Source: an uncultured Clostridia bacterium (GTDB lineage Bacteria > Bacillota > Clostridia > Christensenellales > Borkfalkiaceae). From it: 64,000 nt of DNA. The notes beneath the pieces are model-generated. The model saw only the letters and a program-made list of their open reading frames with translations, made no database searches and was not told the origin of the DNA. Below, piece after piece: positions 16,787-24,579 of the stretch; position 1 is the stretch's first letter, and every line of letters begins with the position of its first letter. The stretch is taken from contig CALVHS010000052.1 of the NCBI GenBank assembly GCA_944328665.1, positions 27,249-91,248 of the forward strand, in the 5' to 3' direction. A program made the translations under genes and the position numbers.

Positions 16787-16832
16787 GCCATTTTCCGTCA
16801 ATACGGCGGCGATGTAAAGCCAATTTCCGTCA
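16781..16832. repeat. Pair of 20-bp direct repeats, candidate IS-end relic
   Basis: The 20-mers at 16781-16800 and 16813-16832 differ at one base (TGTAAAGCCA followed by T or A, then TTTCCGTCA) and are spaced 32 bp apart. Repeated TGT-starting short motifs are characteristic of the multiple terminal repeats of IS21-type elements. No transposase gene is present. Confidence 0.5.
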
Positions 16833-16838
16833 TAAATG

Positions 16839-16872
16839 AAAAAACTCCCCGCCCGCATAAACGCAGACGGGG
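16839..16872 (-). terminator. Terminator of the ferritin-like gene
   Basis: On the minus strand an 11-bp stem with three wobble pairs (16862-16872 / 16847-16857) is followed by AGTTTTTTC, about 60 bp after the stop at 16932. Confidence 0.7.
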
Positions 16873-16931
16873 CCCGCAGTATGTCAGACATATTACTGCG
16901 CAGATCTATAAAAACCTTTCAAGAAGGCCGT

Positions 16932-18179
16932 TCATGCGCCCTTGATGCGCGCGACATCGGTATTATCCCTCTTTTCGTCCTTCAGTTCGCGGATCGGGTG
17001 CGCCTGCTCTTCAAAGCGGTAATCCCTCCCCGTCCTGCCGATGCTCTTTTCGATGACCATATGGCTGGCAAGGGAATTGACGTTGCCCTGCACTTCGCGG
17101 TTGTAGGAAAAGAAGCGGTGCCTGTCCGGAAGTTTGTCTACCTCTTCAAACGTTTCGGCATTGCCGGAAAGGCGAACGCTTTTGAGCACTTCGCGGATAT
17201 ATTCCTTCTGCGGAGCGAAATGCAAAAGGGCGGGGAACTGCCCTCCCTCGGGGAAAAGCTGCTGCCACACCTTGCCGTCATAACGCTCTAAAAGCTCCGC
17301 CGCATAATGCAGATGTGACAGCTCCTCTTCAAAGTGCATCAGCCAGATGTCCTTGATGCGCTCGTCCGTCTCGTCCTCGTAGCAAGACCAATAGAGATAA
17401 CACTCCGTATACTCATGCATGACCATACAGTCGAACATGCTGACGGTGGGATCGGACAGGCAGCCATAGCCCGTGACGTGCTGTTCCTCGATCATAGCGA
17501 TCTCCGAATACAGCTTTCTGCCCAATTCGCTGTCGTGCTGGTTGGCGATGTTGAGATAATAATTCATCGTCTGCTGCTCCGCCGCCGTGATGATGCCGAC
17601 GTGCAGCCGCGTGAGCGGATCGTTCAAAAAGTTATTGATATAAAACCGGACATCGTCGTACGGATGGCGAGGCTCGGACACCGTCGGACGCCCCGGCATG
17701 ATCTCGGTATACCCGCCCACGAGCTTTTCCGCATGGATGCCGCGCTCGAGATCCAAGAGGTCGGCATAGCGGTACAGATGATCGAAGTCCTCCAAAAGGG
17801 CGAAATCCAGCTGATGCTTGACATAGGCGTTCTTCTCCCGTTGGGCGAGGATGGCGGTGAGGTCGACGGCAAGCTGTTCGTAACCGATGGTGTGTTCGAG
17901 CGCACTTTCCTCGATCGGCTTCAGGTTGGCGATGCGCTTTTGCTGCTGCTGTTCGCCGCGGCGGATCATCGCCATCGCGCGGCGCACGTCGTTGTTGGCG
18001 CAATGGCGCGTGAAGCGGGACGTGTTCCAGATCGCCTCGAATTCGGTGCCGTTCATGAGGATGACGCGCACCCTCGTATACGGATCGACCGTCTCCTTAT
18101 CGTACGGCTTGACGTTGATGTTTTTCCAGTTTTTATAAATTTTTTCGATCGGTTTGGATCTTTCTTGGAACGGGTTCAT
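16932..18179 (-). CDS. Large ferritin-like (di-iron type) protein, function unknown
   Basis: 415 aa, not a family I can name. A ferritin-like four-helix core is suggested by paired acidic and His residues on long helices: E130-x3-H134 (in LLEDFDHLYRY), E201, EEQH (231-234), E256 and E285-x3-H289 (in HFEEELSHLHYAAELLE). Flanking regions are a basic N-terminus (1-95) and a soluble tail of about 110 residues. Rubrerythrin or bacterioferritin are under 200 aa, so this is a much longer protein. No signal peptide. It has a strong AGGAGG ribosome site, its own terminator, and is divergent from the pfs-luxS unit. A role in oxidative stress or as a manganese/iron oxidase is possible but unsupported. 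Confidence 0.6.
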   Translation of the reverse strand: MNPFQERSKPIEKIYKNWKNINVKPYDKETVDPYTRVRVILMNGTEFEAIWNTSRFTRHCANNDVRRAMAMIRRGEQQQQKRIANLKPIEESALEHTIGYEQLAVDLTAILAQREKNAYVKHQLDFALLEDFDHLYRYADLLDLERGIHAEKLVGGYTEIMPGRPTVSEPRHPYDDVRFYINNFLNDPLTRLHVGIITAAEQQTMNYYLNIANQHDSELGRKLYSEIAMIEEQHVTGYGCLSDPTVSMFDCMVMHEYTECYLYWSCYEDETDERIKDIWLMHFEEELSHLHYAAELLERYDGKVWQQLFPEGGQFPALLHFAPQKEYIREVLKSVRLSGNAETFEEVDKLPDRHRFFSYNREVQGNVNSLASHMVIEKSIGRTGRDYRFEEQAHPIRELKDEKRDNTDVARIKGA

Positions 18180-18240
18180 ACCTTCCTCCTGTTTTTTTTG
18201 AAATATTATGCCTATCCCGCCCTTTTTTTATACGGAAAAT

Positions 18241-18270
18241 TTGCAAAGGACGGGCAACTTGTGATAAAAT
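18241..18270 (+). promoter_or_regulatory. Promoter of the pfs-luxS-ung unit
   Basis: TTGCAA (18241-18246), 18 bp, TAAAAT (18265-18270), about 25 bp upstream of the start with GGGAGG as ribosome site. Confidence 0.6.
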
Positions 18271-18294
18271 AGAGGGAGAAAACGGGAGGACGCC

Positions 18295-18978
18295 ATGCTC
18301 ACTTTTATCGTCGCCATGCAAAAGGAAGCGGACGCGCTGCTGCGCTTTGCCGACGGAGCAGACGCGCGCATGCTCTGCGGCAAGACCGTCTATACGGGCA
18401 GGGCGTTCGGCTCTGCATTCCGACTCATCCTGTCTGGCGTGGGAAAGACGAACGCCGCGGCTGCCGCCATGCTCGCCGTCTCCGCATTCGGCGCAGAACG
18501 CCTCGTCAACTTCGGCATGGCGGGCGGCGTTTCGGAAGCGGCCGCCCCGGGCGCGGTGCTGCGCGCCGATCGCGCGGTGCAATACGACTTTGACCTGAGC
18601 GAGATCAACGGTACCCCGCGCGGCACCCTCGACGAATGCGGGCAGCCCTATTTTTTCCTCCCCTTTGCAAAGAGCGCCTTTCCGCGGGCGACCCTCGCCA
18701 CGGGGGACAAACTGACCGATTCCCTCGCAGACCTCCCCGTCCTGCTGAATTTGCGCGCCGACCTGCGCGACATGGAGGGCGCGGCGATCGCGCACGTCGC
18801 CTCATTTACGGGCGTTCCCCTTTCCGTCTACAAAGCGGTATCCAACCGCATCGGGGCGGACAGCGTAAAAAAATACAACCGTCTGCAGAGCGAAGCGCTT
18901 AACGCCCTCTCAAAAAACATGCAGACGATCTTCGGAGAAAACGATGGAGAAGATCCCTTCCTTTCAAAAGAACCATGA
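18295..18978 (+). CDS. MTA/SAH nucleosidase-like protein (Pfs), Asp-to-Asn variant
   Basis: 227 aa, the usual length of the 5'-methylthioadenosine/S-adenosylhomocysteine nucleosidase family, which feeds S-ribosylhomocysteine to LuxS. Catalytic Glu11 (QKEADAL), the VNFGMAGG turn (71-78), ATGDKL (135-140) and DMEGAA (159-164, Glu161) are conserved. The position of the catalytic general acid Asp (SD in other members) reads AVSNRIG, with Asn184. In trimeric purine nucleoside phosphorylases an Asn in the base pocket favours 6-oxopurines, so substrate or rate may differ. The gene overlaps luxS by 35 bp, which argues that it still works in the activated methyl cycle. Confidence 0.82.
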   Translation: MLTFIVAMQKEADALLRFADGADARMLCGKTVYTGRAFGSAFRLILSGVGKTNAAAAAMLAVSAFGAERLVNFGMAGGVSEAAAPGAVLRADRAVQYDFDLSEINGTPRGTLDECGQPYFFLPFAKSAFPRATLATGDKLTDSLADLPVLLNLRADLRDMEGAAIAHVASFTGVPLSVYKAVSNRIGADSVKKYNRLQSEALNALSKNMQTIFGENDGEDPFLSKEP

Positions 18979-19393
18979 TGAACTTCTGCCCGGCCTGTAC
19001 ATGAGCGTCACCGACGGCATCGCGACTTTCGACCTACGCTTCAAAAAGCCGAACGCAGGCGACTATATCGCCCAACCCGCCCTGCACAGCATCGAGCATA
19101 TGCTGGCGACCGCACTCCGAAACGGCAGCCGCAAAGAAGACATCGTCTATTTCGGCCCCATGGGCTGCCGCACCGGCTTTTATCTTTTGACCAAGCGCCT
19201 CGGCTACGAAGACGTGCTCGCCGCTCTCCTGGACGCCGTCGCCGTCTGCCTGACGATGGACGGCGTGCCCGGCTCTGCCCGCAGAGAATGCGGCAACTAT
19301 TTGGAGCACGACCTCGCCGGCGCGAAAGCCGAATTGCAAAAATACGGAGAACTGCTCAAAAAACTCGCGCGCAAGGAGGAAAAACGGAGATGA
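18944..19393 (+). CDS. luxS: S-ribosylhomocysteine lyase
   Basis: Splits S-ribosylhomocysteine into homocysteine and the AI-2 precursor DPD. 149 aa, close to the family length. Metal ligands HSIEH (His48, His52, with Glu51 as base), Cys75 in GPMGCRTGFYLL, and the third ligand His122 in ECGNYLEH. It overlaps the end of the nucleosidase gene, and its stop overlaps the start of ung (ATGA). The combination pfs-luxS completes SAH recycling and gives the organism the capacity to make AI-2. Confidence 0.95.
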   Translation: MEKIPSFQKNHDELLPGLYMSVTDGIATFDLRFKKPNAGDYIAQPALHSIEHMLATALRNGSRKEDIVYFGPMGCRTGFYLLTKRLGYEDVLAALLDAVAVCLTMDGVPGSARRECGNYLEHDLAGAKAELQKYGELLKKLARKEEKRR

Positions 19394-20055
19394 TCAAACT
19401 CGGCGGCGGATGGGACGAAGCGCTGTCCCCCCTCTTTGCCAGCGAAAATTACCGTAAGATCCGCGAATTTTTAAAAGAAGAATATTCGCACCATGTCGTC
19501 TACCCCGACATGTACGATATCTATAACTGCTTCCGCTATACCCCGTTCGACCGGGTGAAAGCGGTCATCCTGGGGCAAGACCCCTACCACAACGAGGGAC
19601 AAGCGCACGGGCTGTGCTTTTCCGTGCAGGACGGCGTAGATCCCCCTCCCTCCCTCGTCAATATTTTTAAAGAGCTCAAAGACGACGTGGGCTGCACCCT
19701 TCCGAAGTCGGGCAACCTGACCAAGTGGGCGGAGGAAGGCGTGCTGCTTCTGAATACGGCGCTGACGGTGCGCGCCCACCGCGCCAATTCGCATAGGGAC
19801 TGCGGCTGGACATGGTTTACAGACAACGTCATCCGCATCCTCGGCGAAAAGAGAGAACACCTCGTCTTTCTCCTTTGGGGCGCGAACGCCCGTTCGAAAA
19901 AGCCTCTCATCGATCAAAGCAAACACCTCGTGCTCGAATGCGCGCACCCTTCCCCCTTGTCGGCATACAACGGCTTTTTCGGATGCAGGCACTTTTCCAA
20001 GACGAACGCTTACCTCGCCGCACACGGCATCTCCCCCATCGACTGGCAATTGTGA
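19390..20055 (+). CDS. ung: Uracil-DNA glycosylase, family 1
   Basis: Removes uracil from DNA. 221 aa with GQDPYH (catalytic Asp64, residues 62-67) and HPSPLS (His186). The ATG at 19390 overlaps the luxS stop codon; the frame is open upstream inside luxS but this start gives the usual length. The gene is translationally coupled to luxS with no functional link known. Confidence 0.95.
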   Translation: MIKLGGGWDEALSPLFASENYRKIREFLKEEYSHHVVYPDMYDIYNCFRYTPFDRVKAVILGQDPYHNEGQAHGLCFSVQDGVDPPPSLVNIFKELKDDVGCTLPKSGNLTKWAEEGVLLLNTALTVRAHRANSHRDCGWTWFTDNVIRILGEKREHLVFLLWGANARSKKPLIDQSKHLVLECAHPSPLSAYNGFFGCRHFSKTNAYLAAHGISPIDWQL

Positions 20056-20065
20056 GGACAGACCC

Positions 20066-21274
20066 ATGAAATACATCGTAATACTCGGCGACGGGATGGC
20101 GGACTATCCCCTGCCGCAATTAAAGGGCAAGACGCCCCTGCAGGCCGCCGACAAACCGCACATCGACGCGCTCGCCCGAAGGGCGGAAGTCGGGCTGTGC
20201 AAAACCATCCCCGACGGCTATGCGCCGGGCAGCGACGTCGCCAACCTCTCCGTGCTGGGATACGATCCCGCGCGCTGCTACACGGGGCGCTCTCCCCTCG
20301 AAGCCGTCTCCATCGGCGTCGGCCTACAAGAGACGGACGTCACGCTGCGCTGCAACCTCGTCACGCTGAGCGGCGAGGAGAGATACGAGGACAAGCGCAT
20401 GCTCGATTACAGCGCGGGAGAGATCTCTTCGGCGGAAGCCAAAGAACTGATCGGCTTTTTAAAGAAATACTTTGACTGCGAGGACAGGACGCTGTACGCG
20501 GGCGTAAGTTACCGCCATTGCCTGGTCATGCACGGAGGCAAAACGGGACACAAACTGACCCCTCCCCACGACATTACGGGCAAGCCGATCGCGGGATATC
20601 TGCCGCAGGGGCCGGCGGGCGCGCTGTATCTTTCCCTGATGAAAAGATCGCACGAACTTCTGCGCGGCCATCCCGTCAACAGCGCGCGCAGAGCGGCGGG
20701 AAAGAACACCGCCGACTCCGTCTGGTTTTGGGGGGAAGGTACCAAGCCCGCCCTCGAAAATTTTCAAAGAAAATTCGGGCTGCGCGGGTGCGTCATTTCG
20801 GCGGTCGACCTCGTCAAGGGGATCGGCATCCTGGCGGGGATGCGCATTATCGAGGTCGAAGGCGCAACGGGCAATTACGACACGAACTTTGCGGGCAAGG
20901 CGCAGGCGGCGCTCGCGGCGCTGCGCGGGGGCGCGGACTTTGTCTATATCCATATGGAAGCCCCCGACGAATGCGGCCATCAAGGAGACCTCGCGCACAA
21001 GATCTATTCCATCGAGCAGATCGACAAACAGGTGGTCGGCCCCATCGCGGAAAGCCTGTCTGCCGGCGGAGAACCTTTCAAACTGCTGCTCTGCCCCGAC
21101 CATCCCACCCCCATCGCCGTGCGCACCCACGTTTCCGACCCCGTGCCCTTCCTCCTTTACGACAGCGAAAAGCCGGGCCGCGGCGCGCATCGCTATGACG
21201 AGGAAGCGGCGGCAGGCACGGGCGTCTTCCTGCCGCAGGGATATATGCTGATGCAAAAGATGCTGCAAGGGTAA
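20066..21274 (+). CDS. apgM: Cofactor-independent phosphoglycerate mutase, archaeal type
   Basis: Interconverts 3- and 2-phosphoglycerate in glycolysis. 402 aa of the ApgM type (alkaline phosphatase superfamily), with ILGDGMADYP at the start, GYAPGSDVANLSVLGYDP (substrate Ser in the SDVAN block), and the C-terminal metal ligands in EAPDECGHQGD and CPDHPTP. GAGG lies ten bases before the ATG, 10 bp after ung. It is the last gene of the pfs-luxS-ung-apgM run. Homoserine-kinase-like members of this superfamily are close relatives, but length and motifs fit ApgM. Confidence 0.9.
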   Translation: MKYIVILGDGMADYPLPQLKGKTPLQAADKPHIDALARRAEVGLCKTIPDGYAPGSDVANLSVLGYDPARCYTGRSPLEAVSIGVGLQETDVTLRCNLVTLSGEERYEDKRMLDYSAGEISSAEAKELIGFLKKYFDCEDRTLYAGVSYRHCLVMHGGKTGHKLTPPHDITGKPIAGYLPQGPAGALYLSLMKRSHELLRGHPVNSARRAAGKNTADSVWFWGEGTKPALENFQRKFGLRGCVISAVDLVKGIGILAGMRIIEVEGATGNYDTNFAGKAQAALAALRGGADFVYIHMEAPDECGHQGDLAHKIYSIEQIDKQVVGPIAESLSAGGEPFKLLLCPDHPTPIAVRTHVSDPVPFLLYDSEKPGRGAHRYDEEAAAGTGVFLPQGYMLMQKMLQG

Positions 21275-21302
21275 AAAACGGCGCAGATCTGAAAATTTTC
21301 CA

Positions 21303-21329
21303 AAAAGGGGCGGACAGCGCCCCTTTTTT
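21303..21329 (+). terminator. Terminator after apgM
   Basis: A 10-bp stem (AAAAGGGGCG / CGCCCCTTTT) with loop GACAG and a T-run to 21329. Confidence 0.85.
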
Positions 21330-21331
21330 GT

Positions 21332-21360
21332 TTGCAAATTTTTTATAAATACTGTATAAT
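21332..21360 (+). promoter_or_regulatory. Promoter of tRNA-Gly
   Basis: TTGCAA (21332-21337), 17 bp, TATAAT (21355-21360), about 20 bp before the tRNA 5' end. Confidence 0.75.
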
Positions 21361-21381
21361 AAGGATCGCTTGAATGATTTT

Positions 21382-21456
21382 GCAGGAGTCGCCTAATGGT
21401 ATGGCGCCAGCTTCCCAAGCTGGTTCCCGCGGGTTCGATTCCCGTCTCCTGCTCCA
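21382..21456 (+). tRNA. tRNA-Gly (anticodon CCC)
   Basis: 75 nt including an encoded CCA. Acceptor stem GCAGGAG (21382-21388) pairs with CTCCTGC (21446-21452), discriminator T. The anticodon arm is CCAGC-TTCCCAA-GCTGG, giving anticodon CCC (reads GGG). The T-arm carries GGTTCGATTCC. It has its own promoter and terminator and stands alone, not in a cluster. Confidence 0.97.
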
Positions 21457-21495
21457 AAACGGCATCCTTCCTCCATCGGAAGGATGCCGTTTTTT
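21457..21495 (+). terminator. Terminator of tRNA-Gly
   Basis: A 15-bp stem (21457-21471 / 21478-21492) starts immediately after the CCA, followed by T residues to 21495. Confidence 0.92.
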
Positions 21496-21685
21496 CGGCA
21501 TATCTCCCAAAATATAAGATAGCGGCGCGCATAAAACGCACCGCTACCTTATAGTGAGAGAATATGAAAAAAGTTTGTGTGGGCAATTGATCTCGGCAGA
21601 TCTTTTTTCCCGATCTGTGCTTATATGATAGCGCACGTTTATGTTTGTTGCATGAAAGCGCCATGACCGAACGCAAAAAAATCGT

Positions 21686-23215
21686 TCACCGAGCGTATTT
21701 TTCAAAAACCGCCTCCGCGGCGCGCAGCCCGTCCGCCGCGGAGCTCATGATGCCGCCCGCATAGCCGCTCCCCTCGCCGCACGGAAACACCCCGCCGTGC
21801 GTGAGGCTCTCCCTGTTTTCGCCGCGCAGGATGCGCACGGGAGAAGAAAAGCGGGTCTCGGGAGCTGTCAGAAGGGCGTCCGCATGATCGAACCCCGCCA
21901 GCCGCCTGCCCATATCGCGAACGGCGGCCTTCATGGAGGAGGCGATCGCTTCGGGGAAGAGCCCGTTCAGGTCGCACATCGCCGTGCCCGCCGCATAAGT
22001 AGGCAGCACTTCTCCGAAGCGCGCGCTCGCCCGCCCCGCAAAAAAATCCTCCGCACGCTGTACGGGCGCAGCGTACTTCCCTCCCGCGGCAAGAAAGGCG
22101 GCGCGCTCCAGCCGTCGCTGAAAACGGACGCCGTCCAGGACATCGCCGCGGTCAAAATCTTCCCGCCTGACCTGCACGAGCAGCGCGCTGTTTGCGTTGA
22201 CGCCGCCGCGGGCGTAATTGCTCATGCCGTTGGTCACCACGCCGCCTTTTTCGCTCGCGGCGGGCATCACATACCCGCCCGGGCACATGCAAAAGGTAAA
22301 AGCGCTGCGCCCGCCCGCATGGCTGACCAGCTTATAATCGGCGGGAGGCAGAACGCCGCGCGGCATGCCGTACTGCGCCAGATCGATCTTTGCCTGCAGA
22401 TGCTCGATACGGGCGCCCACCGCAAATTCCCGCTGCTCCATCGCAAAGCCCTGCTCCGCGAGCATCGCGAACGTATCGCGGCTGCTGTGCCCGATCGCCA
22501 GCACGAGCGCGTCGCAGGGGAAGGCGGCGCCTTCCCCCGACGCCGTCACCAACGCCTCGCACACGGCGCCGTCCTTCATGCGCAGCCCGTCCAAACGGGT
22601 ATGAAAGCACACCCGTCCGCCCCGCGCGGCGATATATTCCCGCATCCTTTTGACGATCTTTTGCAGGTTATCGCTGCCGATGTGCGGCTTGGAAAGATAC
22701 GATATCTCCTCGGGCGCGCCGAATCGCACAAACATTTCCAGCACCTTGCGGTTGAGGGGCGTATGCGTCTGCGTGTTCAGTTTTCCGTCCGAAAAAGTCC
22801 CCGCGCCTCCCTCGCCGAACTGCACGTTCGTCTCCTCGTCCAGTTTGCCTGTACGGAAAAACACTTCGTTCTGCGCCGCGCGCTCTTCCACATCCCCGCC
22901 CCGCTCCAACACGGTCGGGCGCAGCCCGCGGTCGGCAAGCCTGACCGCGCAAAACAATCCCGCCGGGCCGCTGCCCGCGATGACGACGCGCACATCCTTC
23001 CGCGTCGCCTCCTCCCGTGCGGTAATCTGCTCACGCGGGGCCGCCCTCTCCGCCTCCACGGAATACACCCAACGGATATCCGCCTTGTTGCGCGCATCCA
23101 GCGACTTACGCAGGATGCGCAGATAGCCGCACCTGCAGTGCAACTTTTCTTCGGCGATCCTTTTTAATTTTTCCTCGCCCTCGCCGACTTTCAGCTTGAT
23201 GTTATCGATCCTCAT
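21686..23215 (-). CDS. FAD-dependent oxidoreductase, COG2509 type
   Basis: 509 aa. N-terminal 90 residues are a small ferredoxin-like cap (MRIDNIKLKVGEGEEKL), followed by the dinucleotide-binding motif AGSGPAGLFCAVRLADRG (near 95-112) and a long FAD domain ending in GCGEGSGYAGGIMSSAADG-like residues. This is the widespread uncharacterised FAD dehydrogenase group. The start at 23215 overlaps the end of the next FAD gene by 14 bp, giving coupled translation. The frame is open further upstream, but that part lies inside the neighbour. Substrate unknown. Confidence 0.85.
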   Translation of the reverse strand: MRIDNIKLKVGEGEEKLKRIAEEKLHCRCGYLRILRKSLDARNKADIRWVYSVEAERAAPREQITAREEATRKDVRVVIAGSGPAGLFCAVRLADRGLRPTVLERGGDVEERAAQNEVFFRTGKLDEETNVQFGEGGAGTFSDGKLNTQTHTPLNRKVLEMFVRFGAPEEISYLSKPHIGSDNLQKIVKRMREYIAARGGRVCFHTRLDGLRMKDGAVCEALVTASGEGAAFPCDALVLAIGHSSRDTFAMLAEQGFAMEQREFAVGARIEHLQAKIDLAQYGMPRGVLPPADYKLVSHAGGRSAFTFCMCPGGYVMPAASEKGGVVTNGMSNYARGGVNANSALLVQVRREDFDRGDVLDGVRFQRRLERAAFLAAGGKYAAPVQRAEDFFAGRASARFGEVLPTYAAGTAMCDLNGLFPEAIASSMKAAVRDMGRRLAGFDHADALLTAPETRFSSPVRILRGENRESLTHGGVFPCGEGSGYAGGIMSSAADGLRAAEAVFEKYAR

Positions 23216-24431
23216 TGCAAAGCTCCGCGATCCTTTCCGCACACCGCACGCCGCTCGAAAACGCCCATTGCAGGTTGTATCCGCCGCACTCCCCGTCCAC
23301 GTCGAGGATCTCTCCCGCAAAGAACAGCCCCGCCTCCTTTTTGCTCATCAAAAAGTCATCCACTTCCGAAAGCGGAACGCCGCCCTTGGTGACCTGCGCA
23401 TTTTCAAATCCCATGCTGCCCTCCACGCGCAGGCGAAGATCTTTGACGCGCGCGGCGATCTCCCCCGCCCTGCCGGCAAGCGCTCCGCAGTCCGTTTCCG
23501 GCGAAATGCGCAGCGACCGCAAGATCGCCCTTGCGGCGGCGCTGTTGACGATGCAGCGAAGAAGATCCTCCGACGGGCGGGCGGCACAGCGCGCCGCCTT
23601 GGCAGACAAAAGCGCCGCCAATTCCTCCGCGGGACAATCGGGCAGAAAATCAAGGGAAAGGACATCCCCCGCCCGCGCGCGGGAGGACGCACGGAACACC
23701 GCATTGCCGCTCACCCCGTAATCGGTGAAGATCACGTCCCCGCGGCAGAAAAATTTTTCCTTTCCGAAGAGGGTCAGGCCGCAGTCGCAACGGATCCCCT
23801 TCAGCCCGCGGATCGGCCCGCGCTCCGTCTTCAGCTGTACGAGCGCGGGAGAAAGGGCCGTGACCGTATGCCCGAAGGCGCGGGCGAGCGCATAGCCGTT
23901 CCCGTCCGAACCGAAGTGCGGCGACGCCTGCCCTCCTGCGGCGATCAGCAAAAACCGTCCCCGATACTCCCCGTCCTTCGTCGAAATACAGAAGGACGTT
24001 CCCTTCTTTTCGGCACGAGACACATAAGCGCCCAAGCGAACGTCCACGGAGCGGGCAGCGAGCGCAAAGCGCAGGATGTCCGTCACGGAAGACGCCTGAC
24101 GGGAAGCGGGATACACCCTGCCCTCCGCGTCTGCCGTAAAATAACCGCCCAACTCCGTCAGGCGGCGCAGCAGCTGTTCTTGCCCGAAAGCCGAAAGCAC
24201 GCCCGCCACCTTATCCGGCTCGGAAGTAAAATAGCGGTGCACTCCCATGTCCGTATTGGTAACATTGCCCTGCCCGTTACCCGTCGCGGAGAGTTTGCGG
24301 CCCAACCGTTCATTGCGTTCCAGCAAAAGGATCTCCCCGACGCCCGCCTCCGCAAGCGTGAGCGCGGCAAGCATCCCCGCCGCTCCGCCGCCTATAATGG
24401 CGGCGGTATATTCTTTGACCGTACCGTTCAT
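23202..24431 (-). CDS. NAD(P)/FAD-dependent oxidoreductase, HI0933/BaiN family
   Basis: 409 aa. Rossmann motif IIGGGAAGMLAALTLAEAG at the start (residues 12-30), LGRKLSATGNGQGNVTN (a hallmark of the HI0933 family) and the C-terminal signature GECGGYNLQWAFSSG. BaiN is a bile-acid-related member, but most are of unknown substrate. First gene of a two-gene unit. Its promoter -10 element ends only six bases before the ATG and no ribosome site is present, so the mRNA may be leaderless. Confidence 0.88.
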   Translation of the reverse strand: MNGTVKEYTAAIIGGGAAGMLAALTLAEAGVGEILLLERNERLGRKLSATGNGQGNVTNTDMGVHRYFTSEPDKVAGVLSAFGQEQLLRRLTELGGYFTADAEGRVYPASRQASSVTDILRFALAARSVDVRLGAYVSRAEKKGTSFCISTKDGEYRGRFLLIAAGGQASPHFGSDGNGYALARAFGHTVTALSPALVQLKTERGPIRGLKGIRCDCGLTLFGKEKFFCRGDVIFTDYGVSGNAVFRASSRARAGDVLSLDFLPDCPAEELAALLSAKAARCAARPSEDLLRCIVNSAAARAILRSLRISPETDCGALAGRAGEIAARVKDLRLRVEGSMGFENAQVTKGGVPLSEVDDFLMSKKEAGLFFAGEILDVDGECGGYNLQWAFSSGVRCAERIAELCNEDR

Positions 24432-24437
24432 ACCGCT

Positions 24438-24466
24438 ATTGTATAATATTTTTGTTTTTCTGTCAA
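24438..24466 (-). promoter_or_regulatory. Promoter placing the +1 on the ATG
   Basis: On the minus strand TTGACA (24461-24466), 17 bp, TACAAT (24438-24443), then six bases and the ATG at 24431. Transcription is expected to begin at or beside the start codon. Confidence 0.7.
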
Positions 24467-24513
24467 ATTGTAATGAATTTTTTTACAAACTCACAGGAAA
24501 AATTCTCAGCAAC

Positions 24514-24542
24514 TTGACAATTTTGCGGTTTTATATTACTAT
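24514..24542 (+). promoter_or_regulatory. Promoter of the anchored DUF1508 gene
   Basis: TTGACA (24514-24519), 17 bp, TACTAT (24537-24542), followed by GAGGAGG-like ribosome site before the ATG at 24580. Confidence 0.7.
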
Positions 24543-24579
24543 ATAGATAGAAAATGCAAACTGCCGAGGAGGCCGCCGT

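Noticed and set aside
21501..21685. Imperfect stem-loops between tRNA-Gly terminator and the FAD gene, considered as an RNA gene
   Set aside because: No promoter with acceptable spacing and no recognisable RNA family; probably terminator-like debris of the convergent FAD unit.
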